13,421 nt of DNA from Hyphomonadaceae bacterium (GCA_003526465.1 DPWD01000292.1:1-13421); one strand, 5' to 3'; shown: positions 1 through 7,051, counted from the stretch's first letter. Numbers and translations: made by a program. Notes: generated from the sequence alone by a model not told the origin.

Positions 1-202
1 CCGCCGGGCGCTCGTGGGCGAGCTTCACCTTGCCGGCACCGGTCTTGCGCGTGAACCAGGCTGCGCGCGCCCGTTTGTTTCCGTTGTTTCCCGTAGCCCT
101 TCCGAGCGCCTTGGGAAACCGGGCGGGGCTTTCGCGCCGCCCGCCACGGCGCGGACCGCCCGGCCTCACGTCAAAGATATCGTCATCGCCAGACTTCGCC
201 AT
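1..202 (-). CDS. Probable relaxase / conjugal transfer protein, N-terminal part only
   Basis: Reading leftward from an ATG at 202, 67 codons stay open to the window edge, so the gene is cut at its C-terminus. The start reads MAKSGDDDIFDVRPGGPRRG and continues Arg/Lys/Gly-rich. An acidic patch followed by an RPG-type basic stretch resembles the N-terminus of VirD2-like (DUF3363) relaxases found on alphaproteobacterial integrative and conjugative elements; that is from memory of the family, not from a search. The catalytic tyrosine and the histidine triad are not in the visible part, so activity cannot be judged. Context supports the call: an integrase and a tRNA attachment site lie to the right on the same strand, and two tandem palindromes sit just upstream of the start. 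If correct, the protein would nick oriT and pilot the strand into a recipient. Alternative: an unrelated basic DNA-binding protein. Confidence 0.45.
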   Translation of the reverse strand, partial: MAKSGDDDIFDVRPGGPRRGGRRESPARFPKALGRATGNNGNKRARAAWFTRKTGAGKVKLAHERPA

Positions 203-253
203 CACGCACTCCAATTCCGGCTTGAAATGCGCGCGCGCTTGTTTCCCGAAGCG

Positions 254-286
254 CACCCTACTTGCAGGGTGTGGGGGCATCCCCAC
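254..286. promoter_or_regulatory. Two abutting palindromes, candidate oriT/nic region
   Basis: CACCCT (254-259) and AGGGTG (266-271) form a perfect 6-bp inverted repeat around ACTTGC. GTGGGG (271-276) and CCCCAC (281-286) form a second around GCAT, sharing base 271. They lie 52-84 bases upstream of the relaxase start. Read on the minus strand, the second palindrome is followed by ACCCTGCAAG, which differs by one base from the MOBP nic core ATCCTG/C, in the usual order (inverted repeat, then nic). Relaxase genes often sit beside their oriT. The alternative is an autoregulatory operator of the relaxase promoter. Confidence 0.4.
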
Positions 287-324
287 GGCCCGCAAACAGG
301 GCGCAAAAAAAGATGTACAGACAA

Positions 325-358
325 GCCGCTCACGCTTTTCAAGCTGAGCGGCATTTTA
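325..358 (-). terminator. Rho-independent terminator after abiE operon, possibly bidirectional
   Basis: GCCGCTCA (325-332) pairs perfectly with TGAGCGGC (345-352). Inside it GCTT (334-337) pairs with AAGC (341-344) across the loop TTC, with C333 as a single bulge. ATTTTA follows on the plus strand, and a T-rich run (complement of 305-311) lies about 13 bases beyond the stem on the minus strand. It sits 78 bases past the abiEii stop and before the relaxase start, so it most likely ends the abiE transcript. Confidence 0.6.
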
Positions 359-435
359 TCTTGCCTAAAACCCGTCGTCTCTTTGCGCGTTATTCCTGAC
401 TATTCCTCTTGGATTCTTGTTCAAACCTACACTTA

Positions 436-1467
436 TTACGGCTCCGGCGCGCGATTGATCCTCGCTTCCAGGTTCGCGATTTCTCCCAGCACCCAATCAA
501 ATGTTGGCGCGTCACCAAACATCATGCCCGACATGCGTACATAGTCGCGGGCGAGGTCTTGCCGGATTTCAGGTTGCGGCGTCAGGAGCATAGTACCAGG
601 ACGCGCCTCGTCTAGCTTCTCCCAAGGCCGGCGGAAGGCGAGCTGTTTGTGCTGGCGCACGTCGTCGAGCAGCGCAATGTCCCGAACAGCCTTGAGCCCT
701 TCAGCGCGCCCGGCCATCATCGCCACATCGTAATAGTGGCGCGAAATCGGGTTGCGATCATCGGGCCGTTTGCCTTGGTCGCGGAAGCCGCAGTGAACGC
801 CGTGAAGGATTAGCGCCTTTTCCCAGAACGTGCGACGGGCGGCGATCAGCGTGACCGACTTGGTCGTGAGGTCCATCCGCATGCCAAGCAGGTCTTGGAC
901 GTAGGGGGCGATGGCTCGCCGCTGGATCGGTTCAAGTGCGCCTCGGGCACCGCACTCGATCTTGACGAATGGTCGGAGATACGGATCGGCAGGAAGGATC
1001 GATGGGTATTTTACCTGTAGACTCGCGCCATCGGGATCGTCGGCGTCCACTTCGACGGCACACATCGGAACGAGGGTAGCGAGCCGCTCGCGCATTTTCA
1101 CCGTTACGTGGACGCCGCACTTCTCGATAAGACCTTTGAAATTCTCCTTCCGTTTGGTCGCGCTGAGCGAGGGTGCGAACGGGTCGTTTCCGCTCCGCAC
1201 GCGAAGTCCGGCGCGCGACAGCACGATATCTATGTCCTCGGAGAAACGGTTTATGAGGCCGTAGCCCTTGGAAAGAGAGGTGCCGCCTTTAAAGAAAAGT
1301 TTGGGCTGGGAGGGCAATCCCTTGAACAGCGCATCGATAACGCGACAGACCCAGAAATCCTTTTCGATGGCCTGCGCCGTCGTGCCGAGCCGGATCGCCG
1401 CAGCCTCGAACAGGTCGCGGCGATCCATAGCCATCAAGGTGTCGAACCGGGCGTAGTCGGAGTTCAT
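436..1467 (-). CDS. abiEii: AbiEii toxin, nucleotidyltransferase of a type IV toxin-antitoxin system
   Basis: The 343-residue product has the features of the AbiEii/MenT nucleotidyltransferase family: EKDFWV (35-40), the nucleotide-binding motif GGTSLSK (61-67), the metal-binding acidic motif RFSEDIDI (74-81, with D78 and D80), RTFWEK (212-217) and SRHYYDV (242-248). Family members transfer nucleotides to tRNA or related targets, stop growth, and can abort phage infection; the target of this copy is unknown. Length matches family members of about 300-340 residues and all the motifs are present, so the gene looks intact. The ATG lies 6 bases after the abiEi stop, giving the usual antitoxin-first operon. 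It ends before a hairpin terminator. Its place on a transferable element next to the integrase fits maintenance (addiction) or phage defence, or both. The call is firm; the biological role is inferred from the family. Confidence 0.9.
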   Translation of the reverse strand: MNSDYARFDTLMAMDRRDLFEAAAIRLGTTAQAIEKDFWVCRVIDALFKGLPSQPKLFFKGGTSLSKGYGLINRFSEDIDIVLSRAGLRVRSGNDPFAPSLSATKRKENFKGLIEKCGVHVTVKMRERLATLVPMCAVEVDADDPDGASLQVKYPSILPADPYLRPFVKIECGARGALEPIQRRAIAPYVQDLLGMRMDLTTKSVTLIAARRTFWEKALILHGVHCGFRDQGKRPDDRNPISRHYYDVAMMAGRAEGLKAVRDIALLDDVRQHKQLAFRRPWEKLDEARPGTMLLTPQPEIRQDLARDYVRMSGMMFGDAPTFDWVLGEIANLEARINRAPEP

Positions 1468-1473
1468 CGTCTG

Positions 1474-2088
1474 CTATGTCGCCCGATTCTCCACGATTCG
1501 CCGAGCTGGGCCGATCGCCCATGCCGGAAGCGCCCGCAGGTTGCGCGCGAGCGCGGACTTGGCGCCCTTCGAAGCATGACGGCGAATGGTTGCCGCCGCT
1601 GCATCCAGCGGCGCATTCGTCGCGCGCGCCCACAGCAGGGCTTGGACAATCGGCGCCGCCGGGCTGCCGATCCATGGGATCAACGCCGACTTGGCCCGGT
1701 GGAACTGAACTAGGCGGCGGTCGATGGCGACATCGCCGATCTTGCGGGCAGCCACATAAGCAGGACGAACCGGAACGGCCGTCGTAAGTCCCATGGCGTT
1801 GGCGGCGGCGAGGTCATCGCGGATCACCAATGTCCTTGCTCGCCGGGAGACTGCCGCCACCACGGCGTCAAGGCTTGCCGGCGCATCGGCCCCCAAGACG
1901 GCGCTGTGGCGAGGGCGGTCGTACAGACCGCGTCCAATCCGGCGAAGGTCACCGGCCTTGGCCAGTCTGGAAAGCGCCTGGTCGACTGCCGCCCGCCCGC
2001 CCAAGTCCAGAAAGTCCTTGGGCGTGAAGGCGCGCGTGCCGGGGGCATGGGCGCGAACGCGGGTCATGATCTTGGCGGCGATGTTCAT
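1474..2088 (-). CDS. abiEi: AbiEi antitoxin, winged-helix transcriptional autorepressor
   Basis: The 204-residue protein begins MNIAAKIMTRVRAHAPGTRA. A winged helix-turn-helix domain spans roughly residues 5-58, ending LRRIGRGLYDRPR, a signature of the AbiEi/DUF6088 family. The C-terminal two-thirds is basic and Ala/Arg-rich, as expected for the domain that counters the toxin without binding it. Known AbiEi proteins repress their own promoter by binding inverted repeats, and exactly such a repeat lies at 2106-2138. AGGA (complement of 2096-2099) sits 7 bases before the ATG and supports this start. abiEii follows 6 bases downstream, so the two are co-transcribed and probably translationally linked. 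The integrase gene ends 135 bases upstream on the same strand. Confidence 0.88.
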   Translation of the reverse strand: MNIAAKIMTRVRAHAPGTRAFTPKDFLDLGGRAAVDQALSRLAKAGDLRRIGRGLYDRPRHSAVLGADAPASLDAVVAAVSRRARTLVIRDDLAAANAMGLTTAVPVRPAYVAARKIGDVAIDRRLVQFHRAKSALIPWIGSPAAPIVQALLWARATNAPLDAAAATIRRHASKGAKSALARNLRALPAWAIGPARRIVENRAT

Positions 2089-2105
2089 GGCATTTTCCTG
2101 CGAGG

Positions 2106-2138
2106 ATTGTCAGATATATATATGAATAATCTGACAAT
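2106..2138 (-). promoter_or_regulatory. Promoter/operator of abiE: perfect 10-bp inverted repeat with AT-rich centre
   Basis: ATTGTCAGAT (2106-2115) and ATCTGACAAT (2129-2138) are exact reverse complements separated by 13 bases of TATA-like sequence, the most AT-rich spot nearby. On the minus strand TTGTCA can serve as a -35 box and the TATATA run as part of a -10 region, so a repressor bound here would block transcription. AbiEi-type antitoxins are known to bind such repeats for negative autoregulation. It lies 18 bases upstream of the abiEi start codon. Confidence 0.7.
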
Positions 2139-2223
2139 GGCAAACCATCGGGGGCGCTGGCGCTGTAGACGGACTGCCCTTGTGAAGGTCGGATGCCGGA
2201 CAAAGCGGGTGGCGCCGGCTGGA

Positions 2224-3483
2224 TTATGGGCCCCCGTCGGGGGCCGAACGCGCCGCCGCCACATGCTTGGAGATGCGCTCGACCAGGTCGCGCACAGGAT
2301 CATCGCGCAGGTGGGCATAACGCTCGGTGGTCGATGCCTTTCGGTGCCCAAGAGCTTTGCCGAGAACGTAAAGGCTCTCGCCTTGCTCGACCGCAAAGGA
2401 CGCGAACGAGTGGCGGAGATCGTGAATACGAACGCCTTCAATTTTCGCCGCCTTGCACACTCGCAACCAGGATCGCCTGAGCCCGACTGTCGGGCGCTCA
2501 TCCTTGGCGGTTCTGTCTGTCTTAATGGCGGGAAAGACGAAATCCGAGATGCGCGGCTGCGCCTGGAATTCCCTCAGCACTTCATCGCTGAATGGGATAC
2601 GGCGCGCGCCCGTTTTCGAGCGAAACTCCGGGAGGACGAGGGCCTTTCGCTGAAAGTCGATTTCGTCCCAGGTTAGGGCGGCGATCTCGGACTTGCGACA
2701 GCCCGTCAAAAGCAGAATCCGAAATATGGAAGCGTGGCTTGCGTGCGCCTCGCCTTTATCGGTGCAGACATCTATCGCCACGTAGAGACGCTTCACCTCA
2801 TCGGTTGAAAGATAGCGTTCCCGTTTCTGGGTTTTGAAGGTGGCAACGCCCTTGGCGGGATTGGCTGACACATAACCGCGCCGTACCGCCCATTGGAGCA
2901 TAGCCGCAAGCGTGATCATGGTTCGCTTGGCCGTGCCTACGCCGCCCTTGACGATCACTCGGCCGCGCTTCTTTCCGCTCTTTTCAGTCTTGGCGGTTTT
3001 GCCACTGGCGACCGCGCGCTGGAAATCCGCGATGTCGTTGCTGGTCAAACTGGCGGCAAGCTTACGTCCGAGAAGGGGCTCGGCGTGGCTCTTAAGGTTG
3101 GAGCGGTCAGTTTGCCATGTCGTGGCTCGCTTGGTTGGTTTGTCGATCGGACCTTGTTCCATATAGAGGTCGATGAGCTGCGCCACAGTCAGCCCCTCAC
3201 GGGTGGCGACTTTCTCCTCCTGAGGGTCGCCGCCATTGCGCGCGGCGTAGAGCAAGTCTTCGGCCTTGCGCCGGGCGGTTTCCGGCGTCCATGGTGAGCC
3301 ATGTCTGCCGATCGTGAACCAGCGCTGCCGGTGACCGACACGATAGAACACCATGTACATCTTCGCGCCGTTGGGACGCACGCGAAGCACAAACCCTTTG
3401 AGCTCGTCGTCCCAAATCTTGATTTCTTTGCCGTTCGGATCGGGCTCTGCTGCGTCCACAATGCGCTTAAGAATTTTGGCCAC
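2224..3483 (-). CDS. int: Tyrosine-type site-specific integrase (P4-like, DUF4102 N-terminus)
   Basis: The 419-residue recombinase catalyses insertion and, with helper factors, excision of the element at tRNA-Val. Residues 1-90 form the DUF4102 arm-type DNA-binding domain (IKIWDDELKGFVLRVRPNG, then FTIGRHG). Residues about 97-205 are the core-binding SAM-like domain. The catalytic domain from about 222 has the full set: R263 (TGCRKSEI), K290 (RSKTG), H354 and R357 (HDLRHSFAS), H380 (LGHRKASTTERYAH) and nucleophile Y389. The start is GTG at 3483, preceded by AAGGTG five bases upstream, and the protein then reads MAKILKRIVDA as expected for the family. It begins 208 bases from the tRNA fragment and is transcribed away from it, the usual layout for an integrase next to its attachment site. 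It appears complete and functional. Confidence 0.95.
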   Translation of the reverse strand: MAKILKRIVDAAEPDPNGKEIKIWDDELKGFVLRVRPNGAKMYMVFYRVGHRQRWFTIGRHGSPWTPETARRKAEDLLYAARNGGDPQEEKVATREGLTVAQLIDLYMEQGPIDKPTKRATTWQTDRSNLKSHAEPLLGRKLAASLTSNDIADFQRAVASGKTAKTEKSGKKRGRVIVKGGVGTAKRTMITLAAMLQWAVRRGYVSANPAKGVATFKTQKRERYLSTDEVKRLYVAIDVCTDKGEAHASHASIFRILLLTGCRKSEIAALTWDEIDFQRKALVLPEFRSKTGARRIPFSDEVLREFQAQPRISDFVFPAIKTDRTAKDERPTVGLRRSWLRVCKAAKIEGVRIHDLRHSFASFAVEQGESLYVLGKALGHRKASTTERYAHLRDDPVRDLVERISKHVAAARSAPDGGP

Positions 3484-3618
3484 TGTCGCACCTTTTGCTC
3501 GGGTCCGTAGAGGTCAATTCCTCCACCGTGGGGGTTGCGTTGGTAAGCATATGGTAAGCACGAGAACGGAAGTCGGCGGAAGTTGTGTCGATCACAATAT
3601 GCGATGAGATAAACACAA

Positions 3619-3677
3619 GTCACTGATGTGACGATGGAAAAAGAACGCGATGGAAAAATGCGGAAAGACGCGGAAAA
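3619..3677. repeat. Short repeats between integrase and attachment site, candidate arm sites
   Basis: CGATGGAAAAA occurs twice (3632-3642 and 3648-3658, 16-base period), followed by GCGGAAA twice (3660-3666 and 3670-3676, 10-base period). GTCAC/GTGAC form a small inverted repeat at 3619-3632. Repeats in this position commonly bind the integrase N-terminal domain or an excisionase. Assignment is by position only. Confidence 0.4.
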
Positions 3678-3691
3678 TCAGCTGAGTTGCA

Positions 3692-3736
3692 TTGACATCG
3701 TAGGGGTCACAGGTTCGATCCCTGTCGCGCCCACCA
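3692..3736 (+). repeat. tRNA-Val(GAC) 3' fragment: attachment-site repeat of the integrated element
   Basis: The 45 bases match tRNA positions 32-76 exactly in layout: anticodon loop TTGACAT with anticodon GAC, the 3' strand of the anticodon stem CGTAG, variable loop GGGTC, a perfect T arm (ACAGG, TTCGATC, CCTGT), acceptor strand CGCGCCC, A73 and CCA. The 5' half is absent: no GGGCGCG acceptor strand, D arm or complementary anticodon strand is present upstream. This is therefore not a working tRNA gene but the copy displaced when the element inserted. Integrases of this type often recombine from the anticodon loop to the 3' end. The intact gene is predicted beyond the left edge, at the other end of the element. 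Confidence 0.85.
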
Positions 3737-4164
3737 TTGAATCAAAGACTTAGGCAGCACGTCAGAGCAACGTGACACCGCTTAGCTAGCGCCCCGCTAG
3801 AGCGACAGAGCAAACCACGGCACGCCGCGACGGCGCGCAATGAGGGTATCCACAACAGCAAAACAGCGCGGGCACCGCGAGCGCCTCCCTTGTGGATGCA
3901 CTTGGTTTGGAGTCATCGGCGCGGCGATCGGCTTCGGCGTCGCGCCCACCCTGGTGACTTTGATCAGCGACGCCCTCGGCGGCGGCGGCGCCATTCGCTA
4001 CGGCCACGCCGCCACCGGCGCGATTACCAGCACGCTCGCAGCAATCGAGCCGACGCGTTAGCCGATCCCAAAAACGAAAGTGGAGCGCACGCTGATTGCG
4101 GACATCTCGCCGTGTCGCCTCCGGGGGGCCGACGCGGTTGCCTGACGCTTGTCGCGCCGACGCC
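3737..4164. other. Gene-poor backbone stretch with a nested hairpin
   Basis: No complete gene is visible in these 428 bases. ATCCACAA (3848-3855) and TTGTGGAT (3890-3897) form an 8-bp inverted repeat enclosing a second hairpin, CGCGG (3867-3871) with CCGCG (3875-3879) around GCA. A degraded transporter end follows (3900-4061, listed separately), and 4062-4164 shows nothing I can assign. Open frames on the opposite strand are Arg/Pro-rich and look like by-products of high GC. Confidence 0.5.
3900..4061 (+). pseudogene. C-terminal remnant of an MFS transporter
   Basis: The frame encodes TWFGVIGAAIGFGVAPTLV followed by TLISDALGGGGAIRYGHA and a short alanine/threonine-rich hydrophobic tail ending at a TAG. 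A small-residue helix leading to a GxGxxPTLVxLISD-type sequence is typical of the last part of major facilitator superfamily transporters of alphaproteobacteria. Only about 53 residues remain; there is no upstream coding sequence for the other helices. In the same frame, upstream codons (from about 3801) read through the hairpin sequence as low-complexity Arg-rich residues. The transporter was probably lost by deletion near the attachment site or by insertion of the hairpin element. The family call is moderate because the piece is short. Confidence 0.4.
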
Positions 4165-5616
4165 CTATCCCGCTTTCGCCACGAACCGCGCCGGGGCTTC
4201 GAAGATCGCGGCGCTGGGCTGGCGCTGGGGCATGCGGTTGTAGGCGTCGAGGGCGGCGATCTTGTAGGCTTCGGCAAGCGTCGGGTAGTTGAAGGTGTTC
4301 TCGACGAAATAATCCAGGCCGCCGCCGAGGTTGAGCACCGCCTGCCCGATATGGATGAGTTCGGTCGCGCCCTCGCCGACGATGTGCACGCCGAGCAGGC
4401 GGCGCGTCTCGATGGCGAAGATCATTTTCATGAAGCCGGAATTGAGCCCTATGATGTGGCCGCGCGAGGTTTCGCGGAAGCGGGCGATGCCGGTTTCGAA
4501 CGGGATCGCCTTCTCGCGCACCTCTTCCTCGGTCATGCCGATGGTGGAAATTTCCGGCACCGAATAGATGCCGTACGGGAAGAATTGCGGCGGCGCCTGC
4601 GCTGGCTCGCCAAACGCGTGACAGGCGGCGATGCGGCCCTGCTCCATGGAAGTGGAAGCAAGGCTCGGAAAGCCGATCACGTCGCCCACCGCGTAGATGT
4701 GCTCGACCGCGGTGCGGAAATTGGCTTTGTCGACGGCGATGCGCCCGCGCGCGTCGGCTTCAAGGCCAGCGGCGGCGAGGTTCAGCGTGTCGGTTGCGCC
4801 TTTGCGCCCGGCCGCGAACAGAACCATGTCGGCGGCGATCTGGCGATGATCTTCAAGATCGATCACACACGCTTGCGGCCCGACTCGGCGTACGCGCTCG
4901 ACCTTGCTCTTGAAACGCAGATTGACACCGCGATCGCGCAGATCGTGGATGAACTCATCCACCAATTCGCGGTCCACGAAGCCAAGCAGGCTCTCGCCCG
5001 GCTCGACCAAAGTGACTTTCACATCCAGCGCCGAGAAGATGGTGGCGTACTCGACGCCAATCACGCTTGCGCCGATCACCGCGAGCGAACGTGGCAAGCG
5101 CTTCAGTTCCAGGATATCGTCGGCGTCGACGATGGTCTCGCCGTCGAACGGTATGTCGGCGGGCCGGTACGGCGTGGTGCCGACGGCGAGAATGATGCGC
5201 TCGCCGTGGAAATGCTTGACCTCGCCGTTTTCACCGGTGACTTCGATAGCGCTGGGCGCGAGAAACCGCGCCGCCCCTGCCACACAGGTCACGTTGTTGC
5301 GCGCAAACTGGTGCTCGAGCACTTCGACTTCGTGATCGAGCGTGATGTGAAGGCGCCGGCGCAAATCTTCGGCGGTGATCACGTCCTTGTTGCGGTGGGC
5401 GCGGCCGTAGAAACCGCGCTCGCGCCAGCCGGAAAGATTGAGCACGGTTTCGCGCAGGGTCTTCGACGGGATAGTGCCGGTATGCACGCACACGCCGCCA
5501 ACGCGCCGCCCGCGCTCGACCACCAGGACGCTTTTCTTCAACTTCGCCGCTTGCACCGCCGCGCGCCGTCCGGCAGGGCCGGAACCGATGACGATGAGAT
5601 CGAAATGCTGCGCCAT
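4165..5616 (-). CDS. sthA: Soluble pyridine nucleotide transhydrogenase
   Basis: The 483-residue flavoprotein exchanges hydride between NADPH and NAD+ in the cytoplasm and helps drain excess NADPH. The FAD-binding GSGPAG is at 11-16. The region of the redox disulfide reads GGVCVHTGTIPSK (40-52): one cysteine (C43) remains and the second position is threonine (T48), so this is not a lipoamide dehydrogenase or glutathione reductase. HTGTIPSKTLRE is the SthA signature. The NAD(P)-binding Rossmann motif is IGASVIGVEY (181-190), the second FAD motif is YAVGDVIGFPSLA (308-320), and the dimerisation domain runs from about 350, ending NYPTLAEAYKIAALDAYNR. Length is slightly above the usual 465 residues because of a short C-terminal tail. 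No clear ribosome-binding site precedes the ATG, which with a 37-base gap from the small gene upstream suggests co-transcription. Confidence 0.92.
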   Translation of the reverse strand: MAQHFDLIVIGSGPAGRRAAVQAAKLKKSVLVVERGRRVGGVCVHTGTIPSKTLRETVLNLSGWRERGFYGRAHRNKDVITAEDLRRRLHITLDHEVEVLEHQFARNNVTCVAGAARFLAPSAIEVTGENGEVKHFHGERIILAVGTTPYRPADIPFDGETIVDADDILELKRLPRSLAVIGASVIGVEYATIFSALDVKVTLVEPGESLLGFVDRELVDEFIHDLRDRGVNLRFKSKVERVRRVGPQACVIDLEDHRQIAADMVLFAAGRKGATDTLNLAAAGLEADARGRIAVDKANFRTAVEHIYAVGDVIGFPSLASTSMEQGRIAACHAFGEPAQAPPQFFPYGIYSVPEISTIGMTEEEVREKAIPFETGIARFRETSRGHIIGLNSGFMKMIFAIETRRLLGVHIVGEGATELIHIGQAVLNLGGGLDYFVENTFNYPTLAEAYKIAALDAYNRMPQRQPSAAIFEAPARFVAKAG

Positions 5617-5653
5617 GGGCGCAAGCTTGTGCGCGCAGGCGCTGGAAAATCCG

Positions 5654-5857
5654 TTAATGCTGCGGCGAAAGCAGCCTGCGCCCGGCGTCGGCGACCGCGT
5701 CCAGCGATCCCACGAGCCGGCTCATCTTCGGTGCGACGATCTCATCGTACTGAATGGAGGCGCTCGCCAGCAGCATGAAACCAAGGCCGGCAAGCGCCGC
5801 GCCCGCCGTGGCAAAAACGCCCTTCAGCGCTAATTTCAGCGAGATCGCGCCAAACAT
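5654..5857 (-). CDS. Small single-helix membrane protein, unknown function
   Basis: This 67-residue reading frame begins MFGAISLKLALKGVF; residues about 9-33 form one hydrophobic, glycine/alanine-rich transmembrane segment, followed by a short soluble tail (about 34-67) ending RRLLSPQH. AAGGA (complement of 5866-5870) lies 8 bases before the ATG, good support for a real gene. It is 37 bases upstream of sthA on the same strand, so the two probably share a transcript whose promoter lies in 5858-5945. I do not recognise a family. The hydrophobic start could instead act as an uncleaved signal anchor with the tail in the periplasm. Confidence 0.6.
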   Translation of the reverse strand: MFGAISLKLALKGVFATAGAALAGLGFMLLASASIQYDEIVAPKMSRLVGSLDAVADAGRRLLSPQH

Positions 5858-5955
5858 GTTCCGCGTCCTTGCTTAATGCGCGTTGAGTATGGCGCCGGAA
5901 GCGTAAACAATTACTCACCGAAAGGTTAAGACGTTTGTGAACGTTGCTGCGGTCG

Positions 5956-6093
5956 CTCCCCCTCCCCTCGAGGGGTTGGGGGCGGGCTGATGCGCCATTG
6001 TTTGTTGTACTTGACGCAAATCGTGCGCTGCAATGCCTTTGCCGTCAGTGTTTCACCCCACCCCCTGCCCCCTCCCCTCAAGGGGAGGGGGAG
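5956..6093. repeat. REPIN-like inverted pair of C/G-rich repeats (family A)
   Basis: The first unit (5956-5986) begins CTCCCCCTCCCCTCGAGGGG and contains the 12-base palindrome CCCCTCGAGGGG. The second (6054-6093), read on the minus strand, begins CTCCCCCTCCCCTTGAGGGG and folds into a perfect 11-bp stem (6068-6078 with 6081-6091). The two copies face each other across 67 bases. Related pairs occur at 11208-11364 and from 13302. The second stem lies 21 bases past the ku stop and could help end that transcript. Confidence 0.8.
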
Positions 6094-6112
6094 GTGCATC
6101 TCCTGGAGAGAC

Positions 6113-7036
6113 TTATTTCTTCGCACGCTTTGCCGCCGGCTTGGCCGATGCTTTCGGCGCGGCTTTCACCTTCTCGGCGGCTGCCTTGGGGCGCTTCACC
6201 GGCGTTGGCCCTGCTTCCGCGTTCGCGCCGTTTGCCGCTTGCTTCTTCGCCAGCGACTTCTTTAGCGCATCCACCAGCGACACGACATTGCCGCCATAAT
6301 CGGGCGCCGCGGATTCCTGGTCTTCCAGGATGGTCTCGCCTTCGCGCTCGATCTTCTTCTTGATCAGCCGCTCCAGCGCTTGCGAATATTCGTCCTCGAA
6401 CTTGCTCGCGTCGAACGGCGCCTGCTTGCGTTTGATCAGCTCCTCGGCGAGATCGACCAGGTCAGGCTCGGACTTGCCAGCCGGGATTTCATCGAAGAAG
6501 CCTTTCGCCGCGCGCAGCTCCTCGGCGTAGTGGACGGTCTCCACCAGAATGCCGTCCTCGTAGGGTTTGACCGCCGCGATATAGGAGCGCCCGCGCATGG
6601 TGATCTGCCCGAGCCCGATGGTGCCAGTGCGCCGCAGCGCATCGCGCACCACGCGATAGGGCTCGTCGGCCAACTTGCCGTCGGGCAGGGCGTAATAGGG
6701 CTTGTCGAAATAGATCGGGTCGATGGTCTCGGCCGGCGCGAACTGGATCATGTCCAGCGTCTTCTTGGAATCGATCTTCAGCGCCTCGAATTCCTCGTCC
6801 GAGAACAGCACGTACCGGCCCTTCTGCACTTCGTAGCCTTTGACGATGTCGTCCTTGTCGACCGGCCCGATGCCGGGCACGACCTTCTCGTACTTGATCC
6901 GCTGTTTGGAGGGTTCGTGAATCTGGTTGAACGCGATTTTCTCGCGCGAATCCAAAGCCGAATAGAGTTTTACCGGCAGCGCCACCAAGGCGAGCCTGAT
7001 CTGGCCGGTCCAAACCGGACGAGCTGGAGGCGCCAT
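6113..7036 (-). CDS. ku: Non-homologous end joining protein Ku
   Basis: The 307-residue protein would bind broken DNA ends as a homodimeric ring and recruit LigD. The core is typical of bacterial Ku: PVWTGQIRLALVALPVKLYS (8-26, family form W.G.I.LALV..PV.LY), EKIAFNQIHEPSKQRIKYEK (32-51), GYEVQKGRYVLFSDEEFEAL (67-86) and FDKPYYALPDG (110-120). After about residue 262 comes a Lys/Ala/Pro-rich tail ending AAKRAKK, known in other bacterial Ku proteins to bind DNA and aid bridging. I chose the ATG at 7036, not the upstream one at 7111, because homology starts here and AGGG lies 4 bases upstream; the extra 25 residues would be unlike the family. No ligD is visible in the window. The gene is divergent from ivd. 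Confidence 0.93.
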   Translation of the reverse strand: MAPPARPVWTGQIRLALVALPVKLYSALDSREKIAFNQIHEPSKQRIKYEKVVPGIGPVDKDDIVKGYEVQKGRYVLFSDEEFEALKIDSKKTLDMIQFAPAETIDPIYFDKPYYALPDGKLADEPYRVVRDALRRTGTIGLGQITMRGRSYIAAVKPYEDGILVETVHYAEELRAAKGFFDEIPAGKSEPDLVDLAEELIKRKQAPFDASKFEDEYSQALERLIKKKIEREGETILEDQESAAPDYGGNVVSLVDALKKSLAKKQAANGANAEAGPTPVKRPKAAAEKVKAAPKASAKPAAKRAKK

Positions 7037-7051
7037 TTTACCCTGACCACA

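Noticed and set aside
1906-2676. 256-codon plus-strand frame over abiEi and integrase end
   Set aside because: Crosses the abiE operator and runs antisense to two well-supported genes.
3620-3736. Complete tRNA gene
   Set aside because: T arm and acceptor 3' strand are perfect, but the 5' acceptor strand, D arm and anticodon 5' strand are missing.
3797-3994. 65-codon minus-strand frame with CPRC ending PWFALSL
   Set aside because: A zinc-ribbon-like CxxC was considered, but there is only one pair, no ribosome-binding site, and the frame crosses the nested hairpin and transporter remnant.
4096-5778. 560-codon plus-strand open frame across sthA
   Set aside because: It lies antisense to sthA, whose motifs are complete; long antisense frames are normal at this GC content.
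5956-6093. CRISPR array
   Set aside because: Only two facing copies with one spacer; orientation is inverted, not direct.
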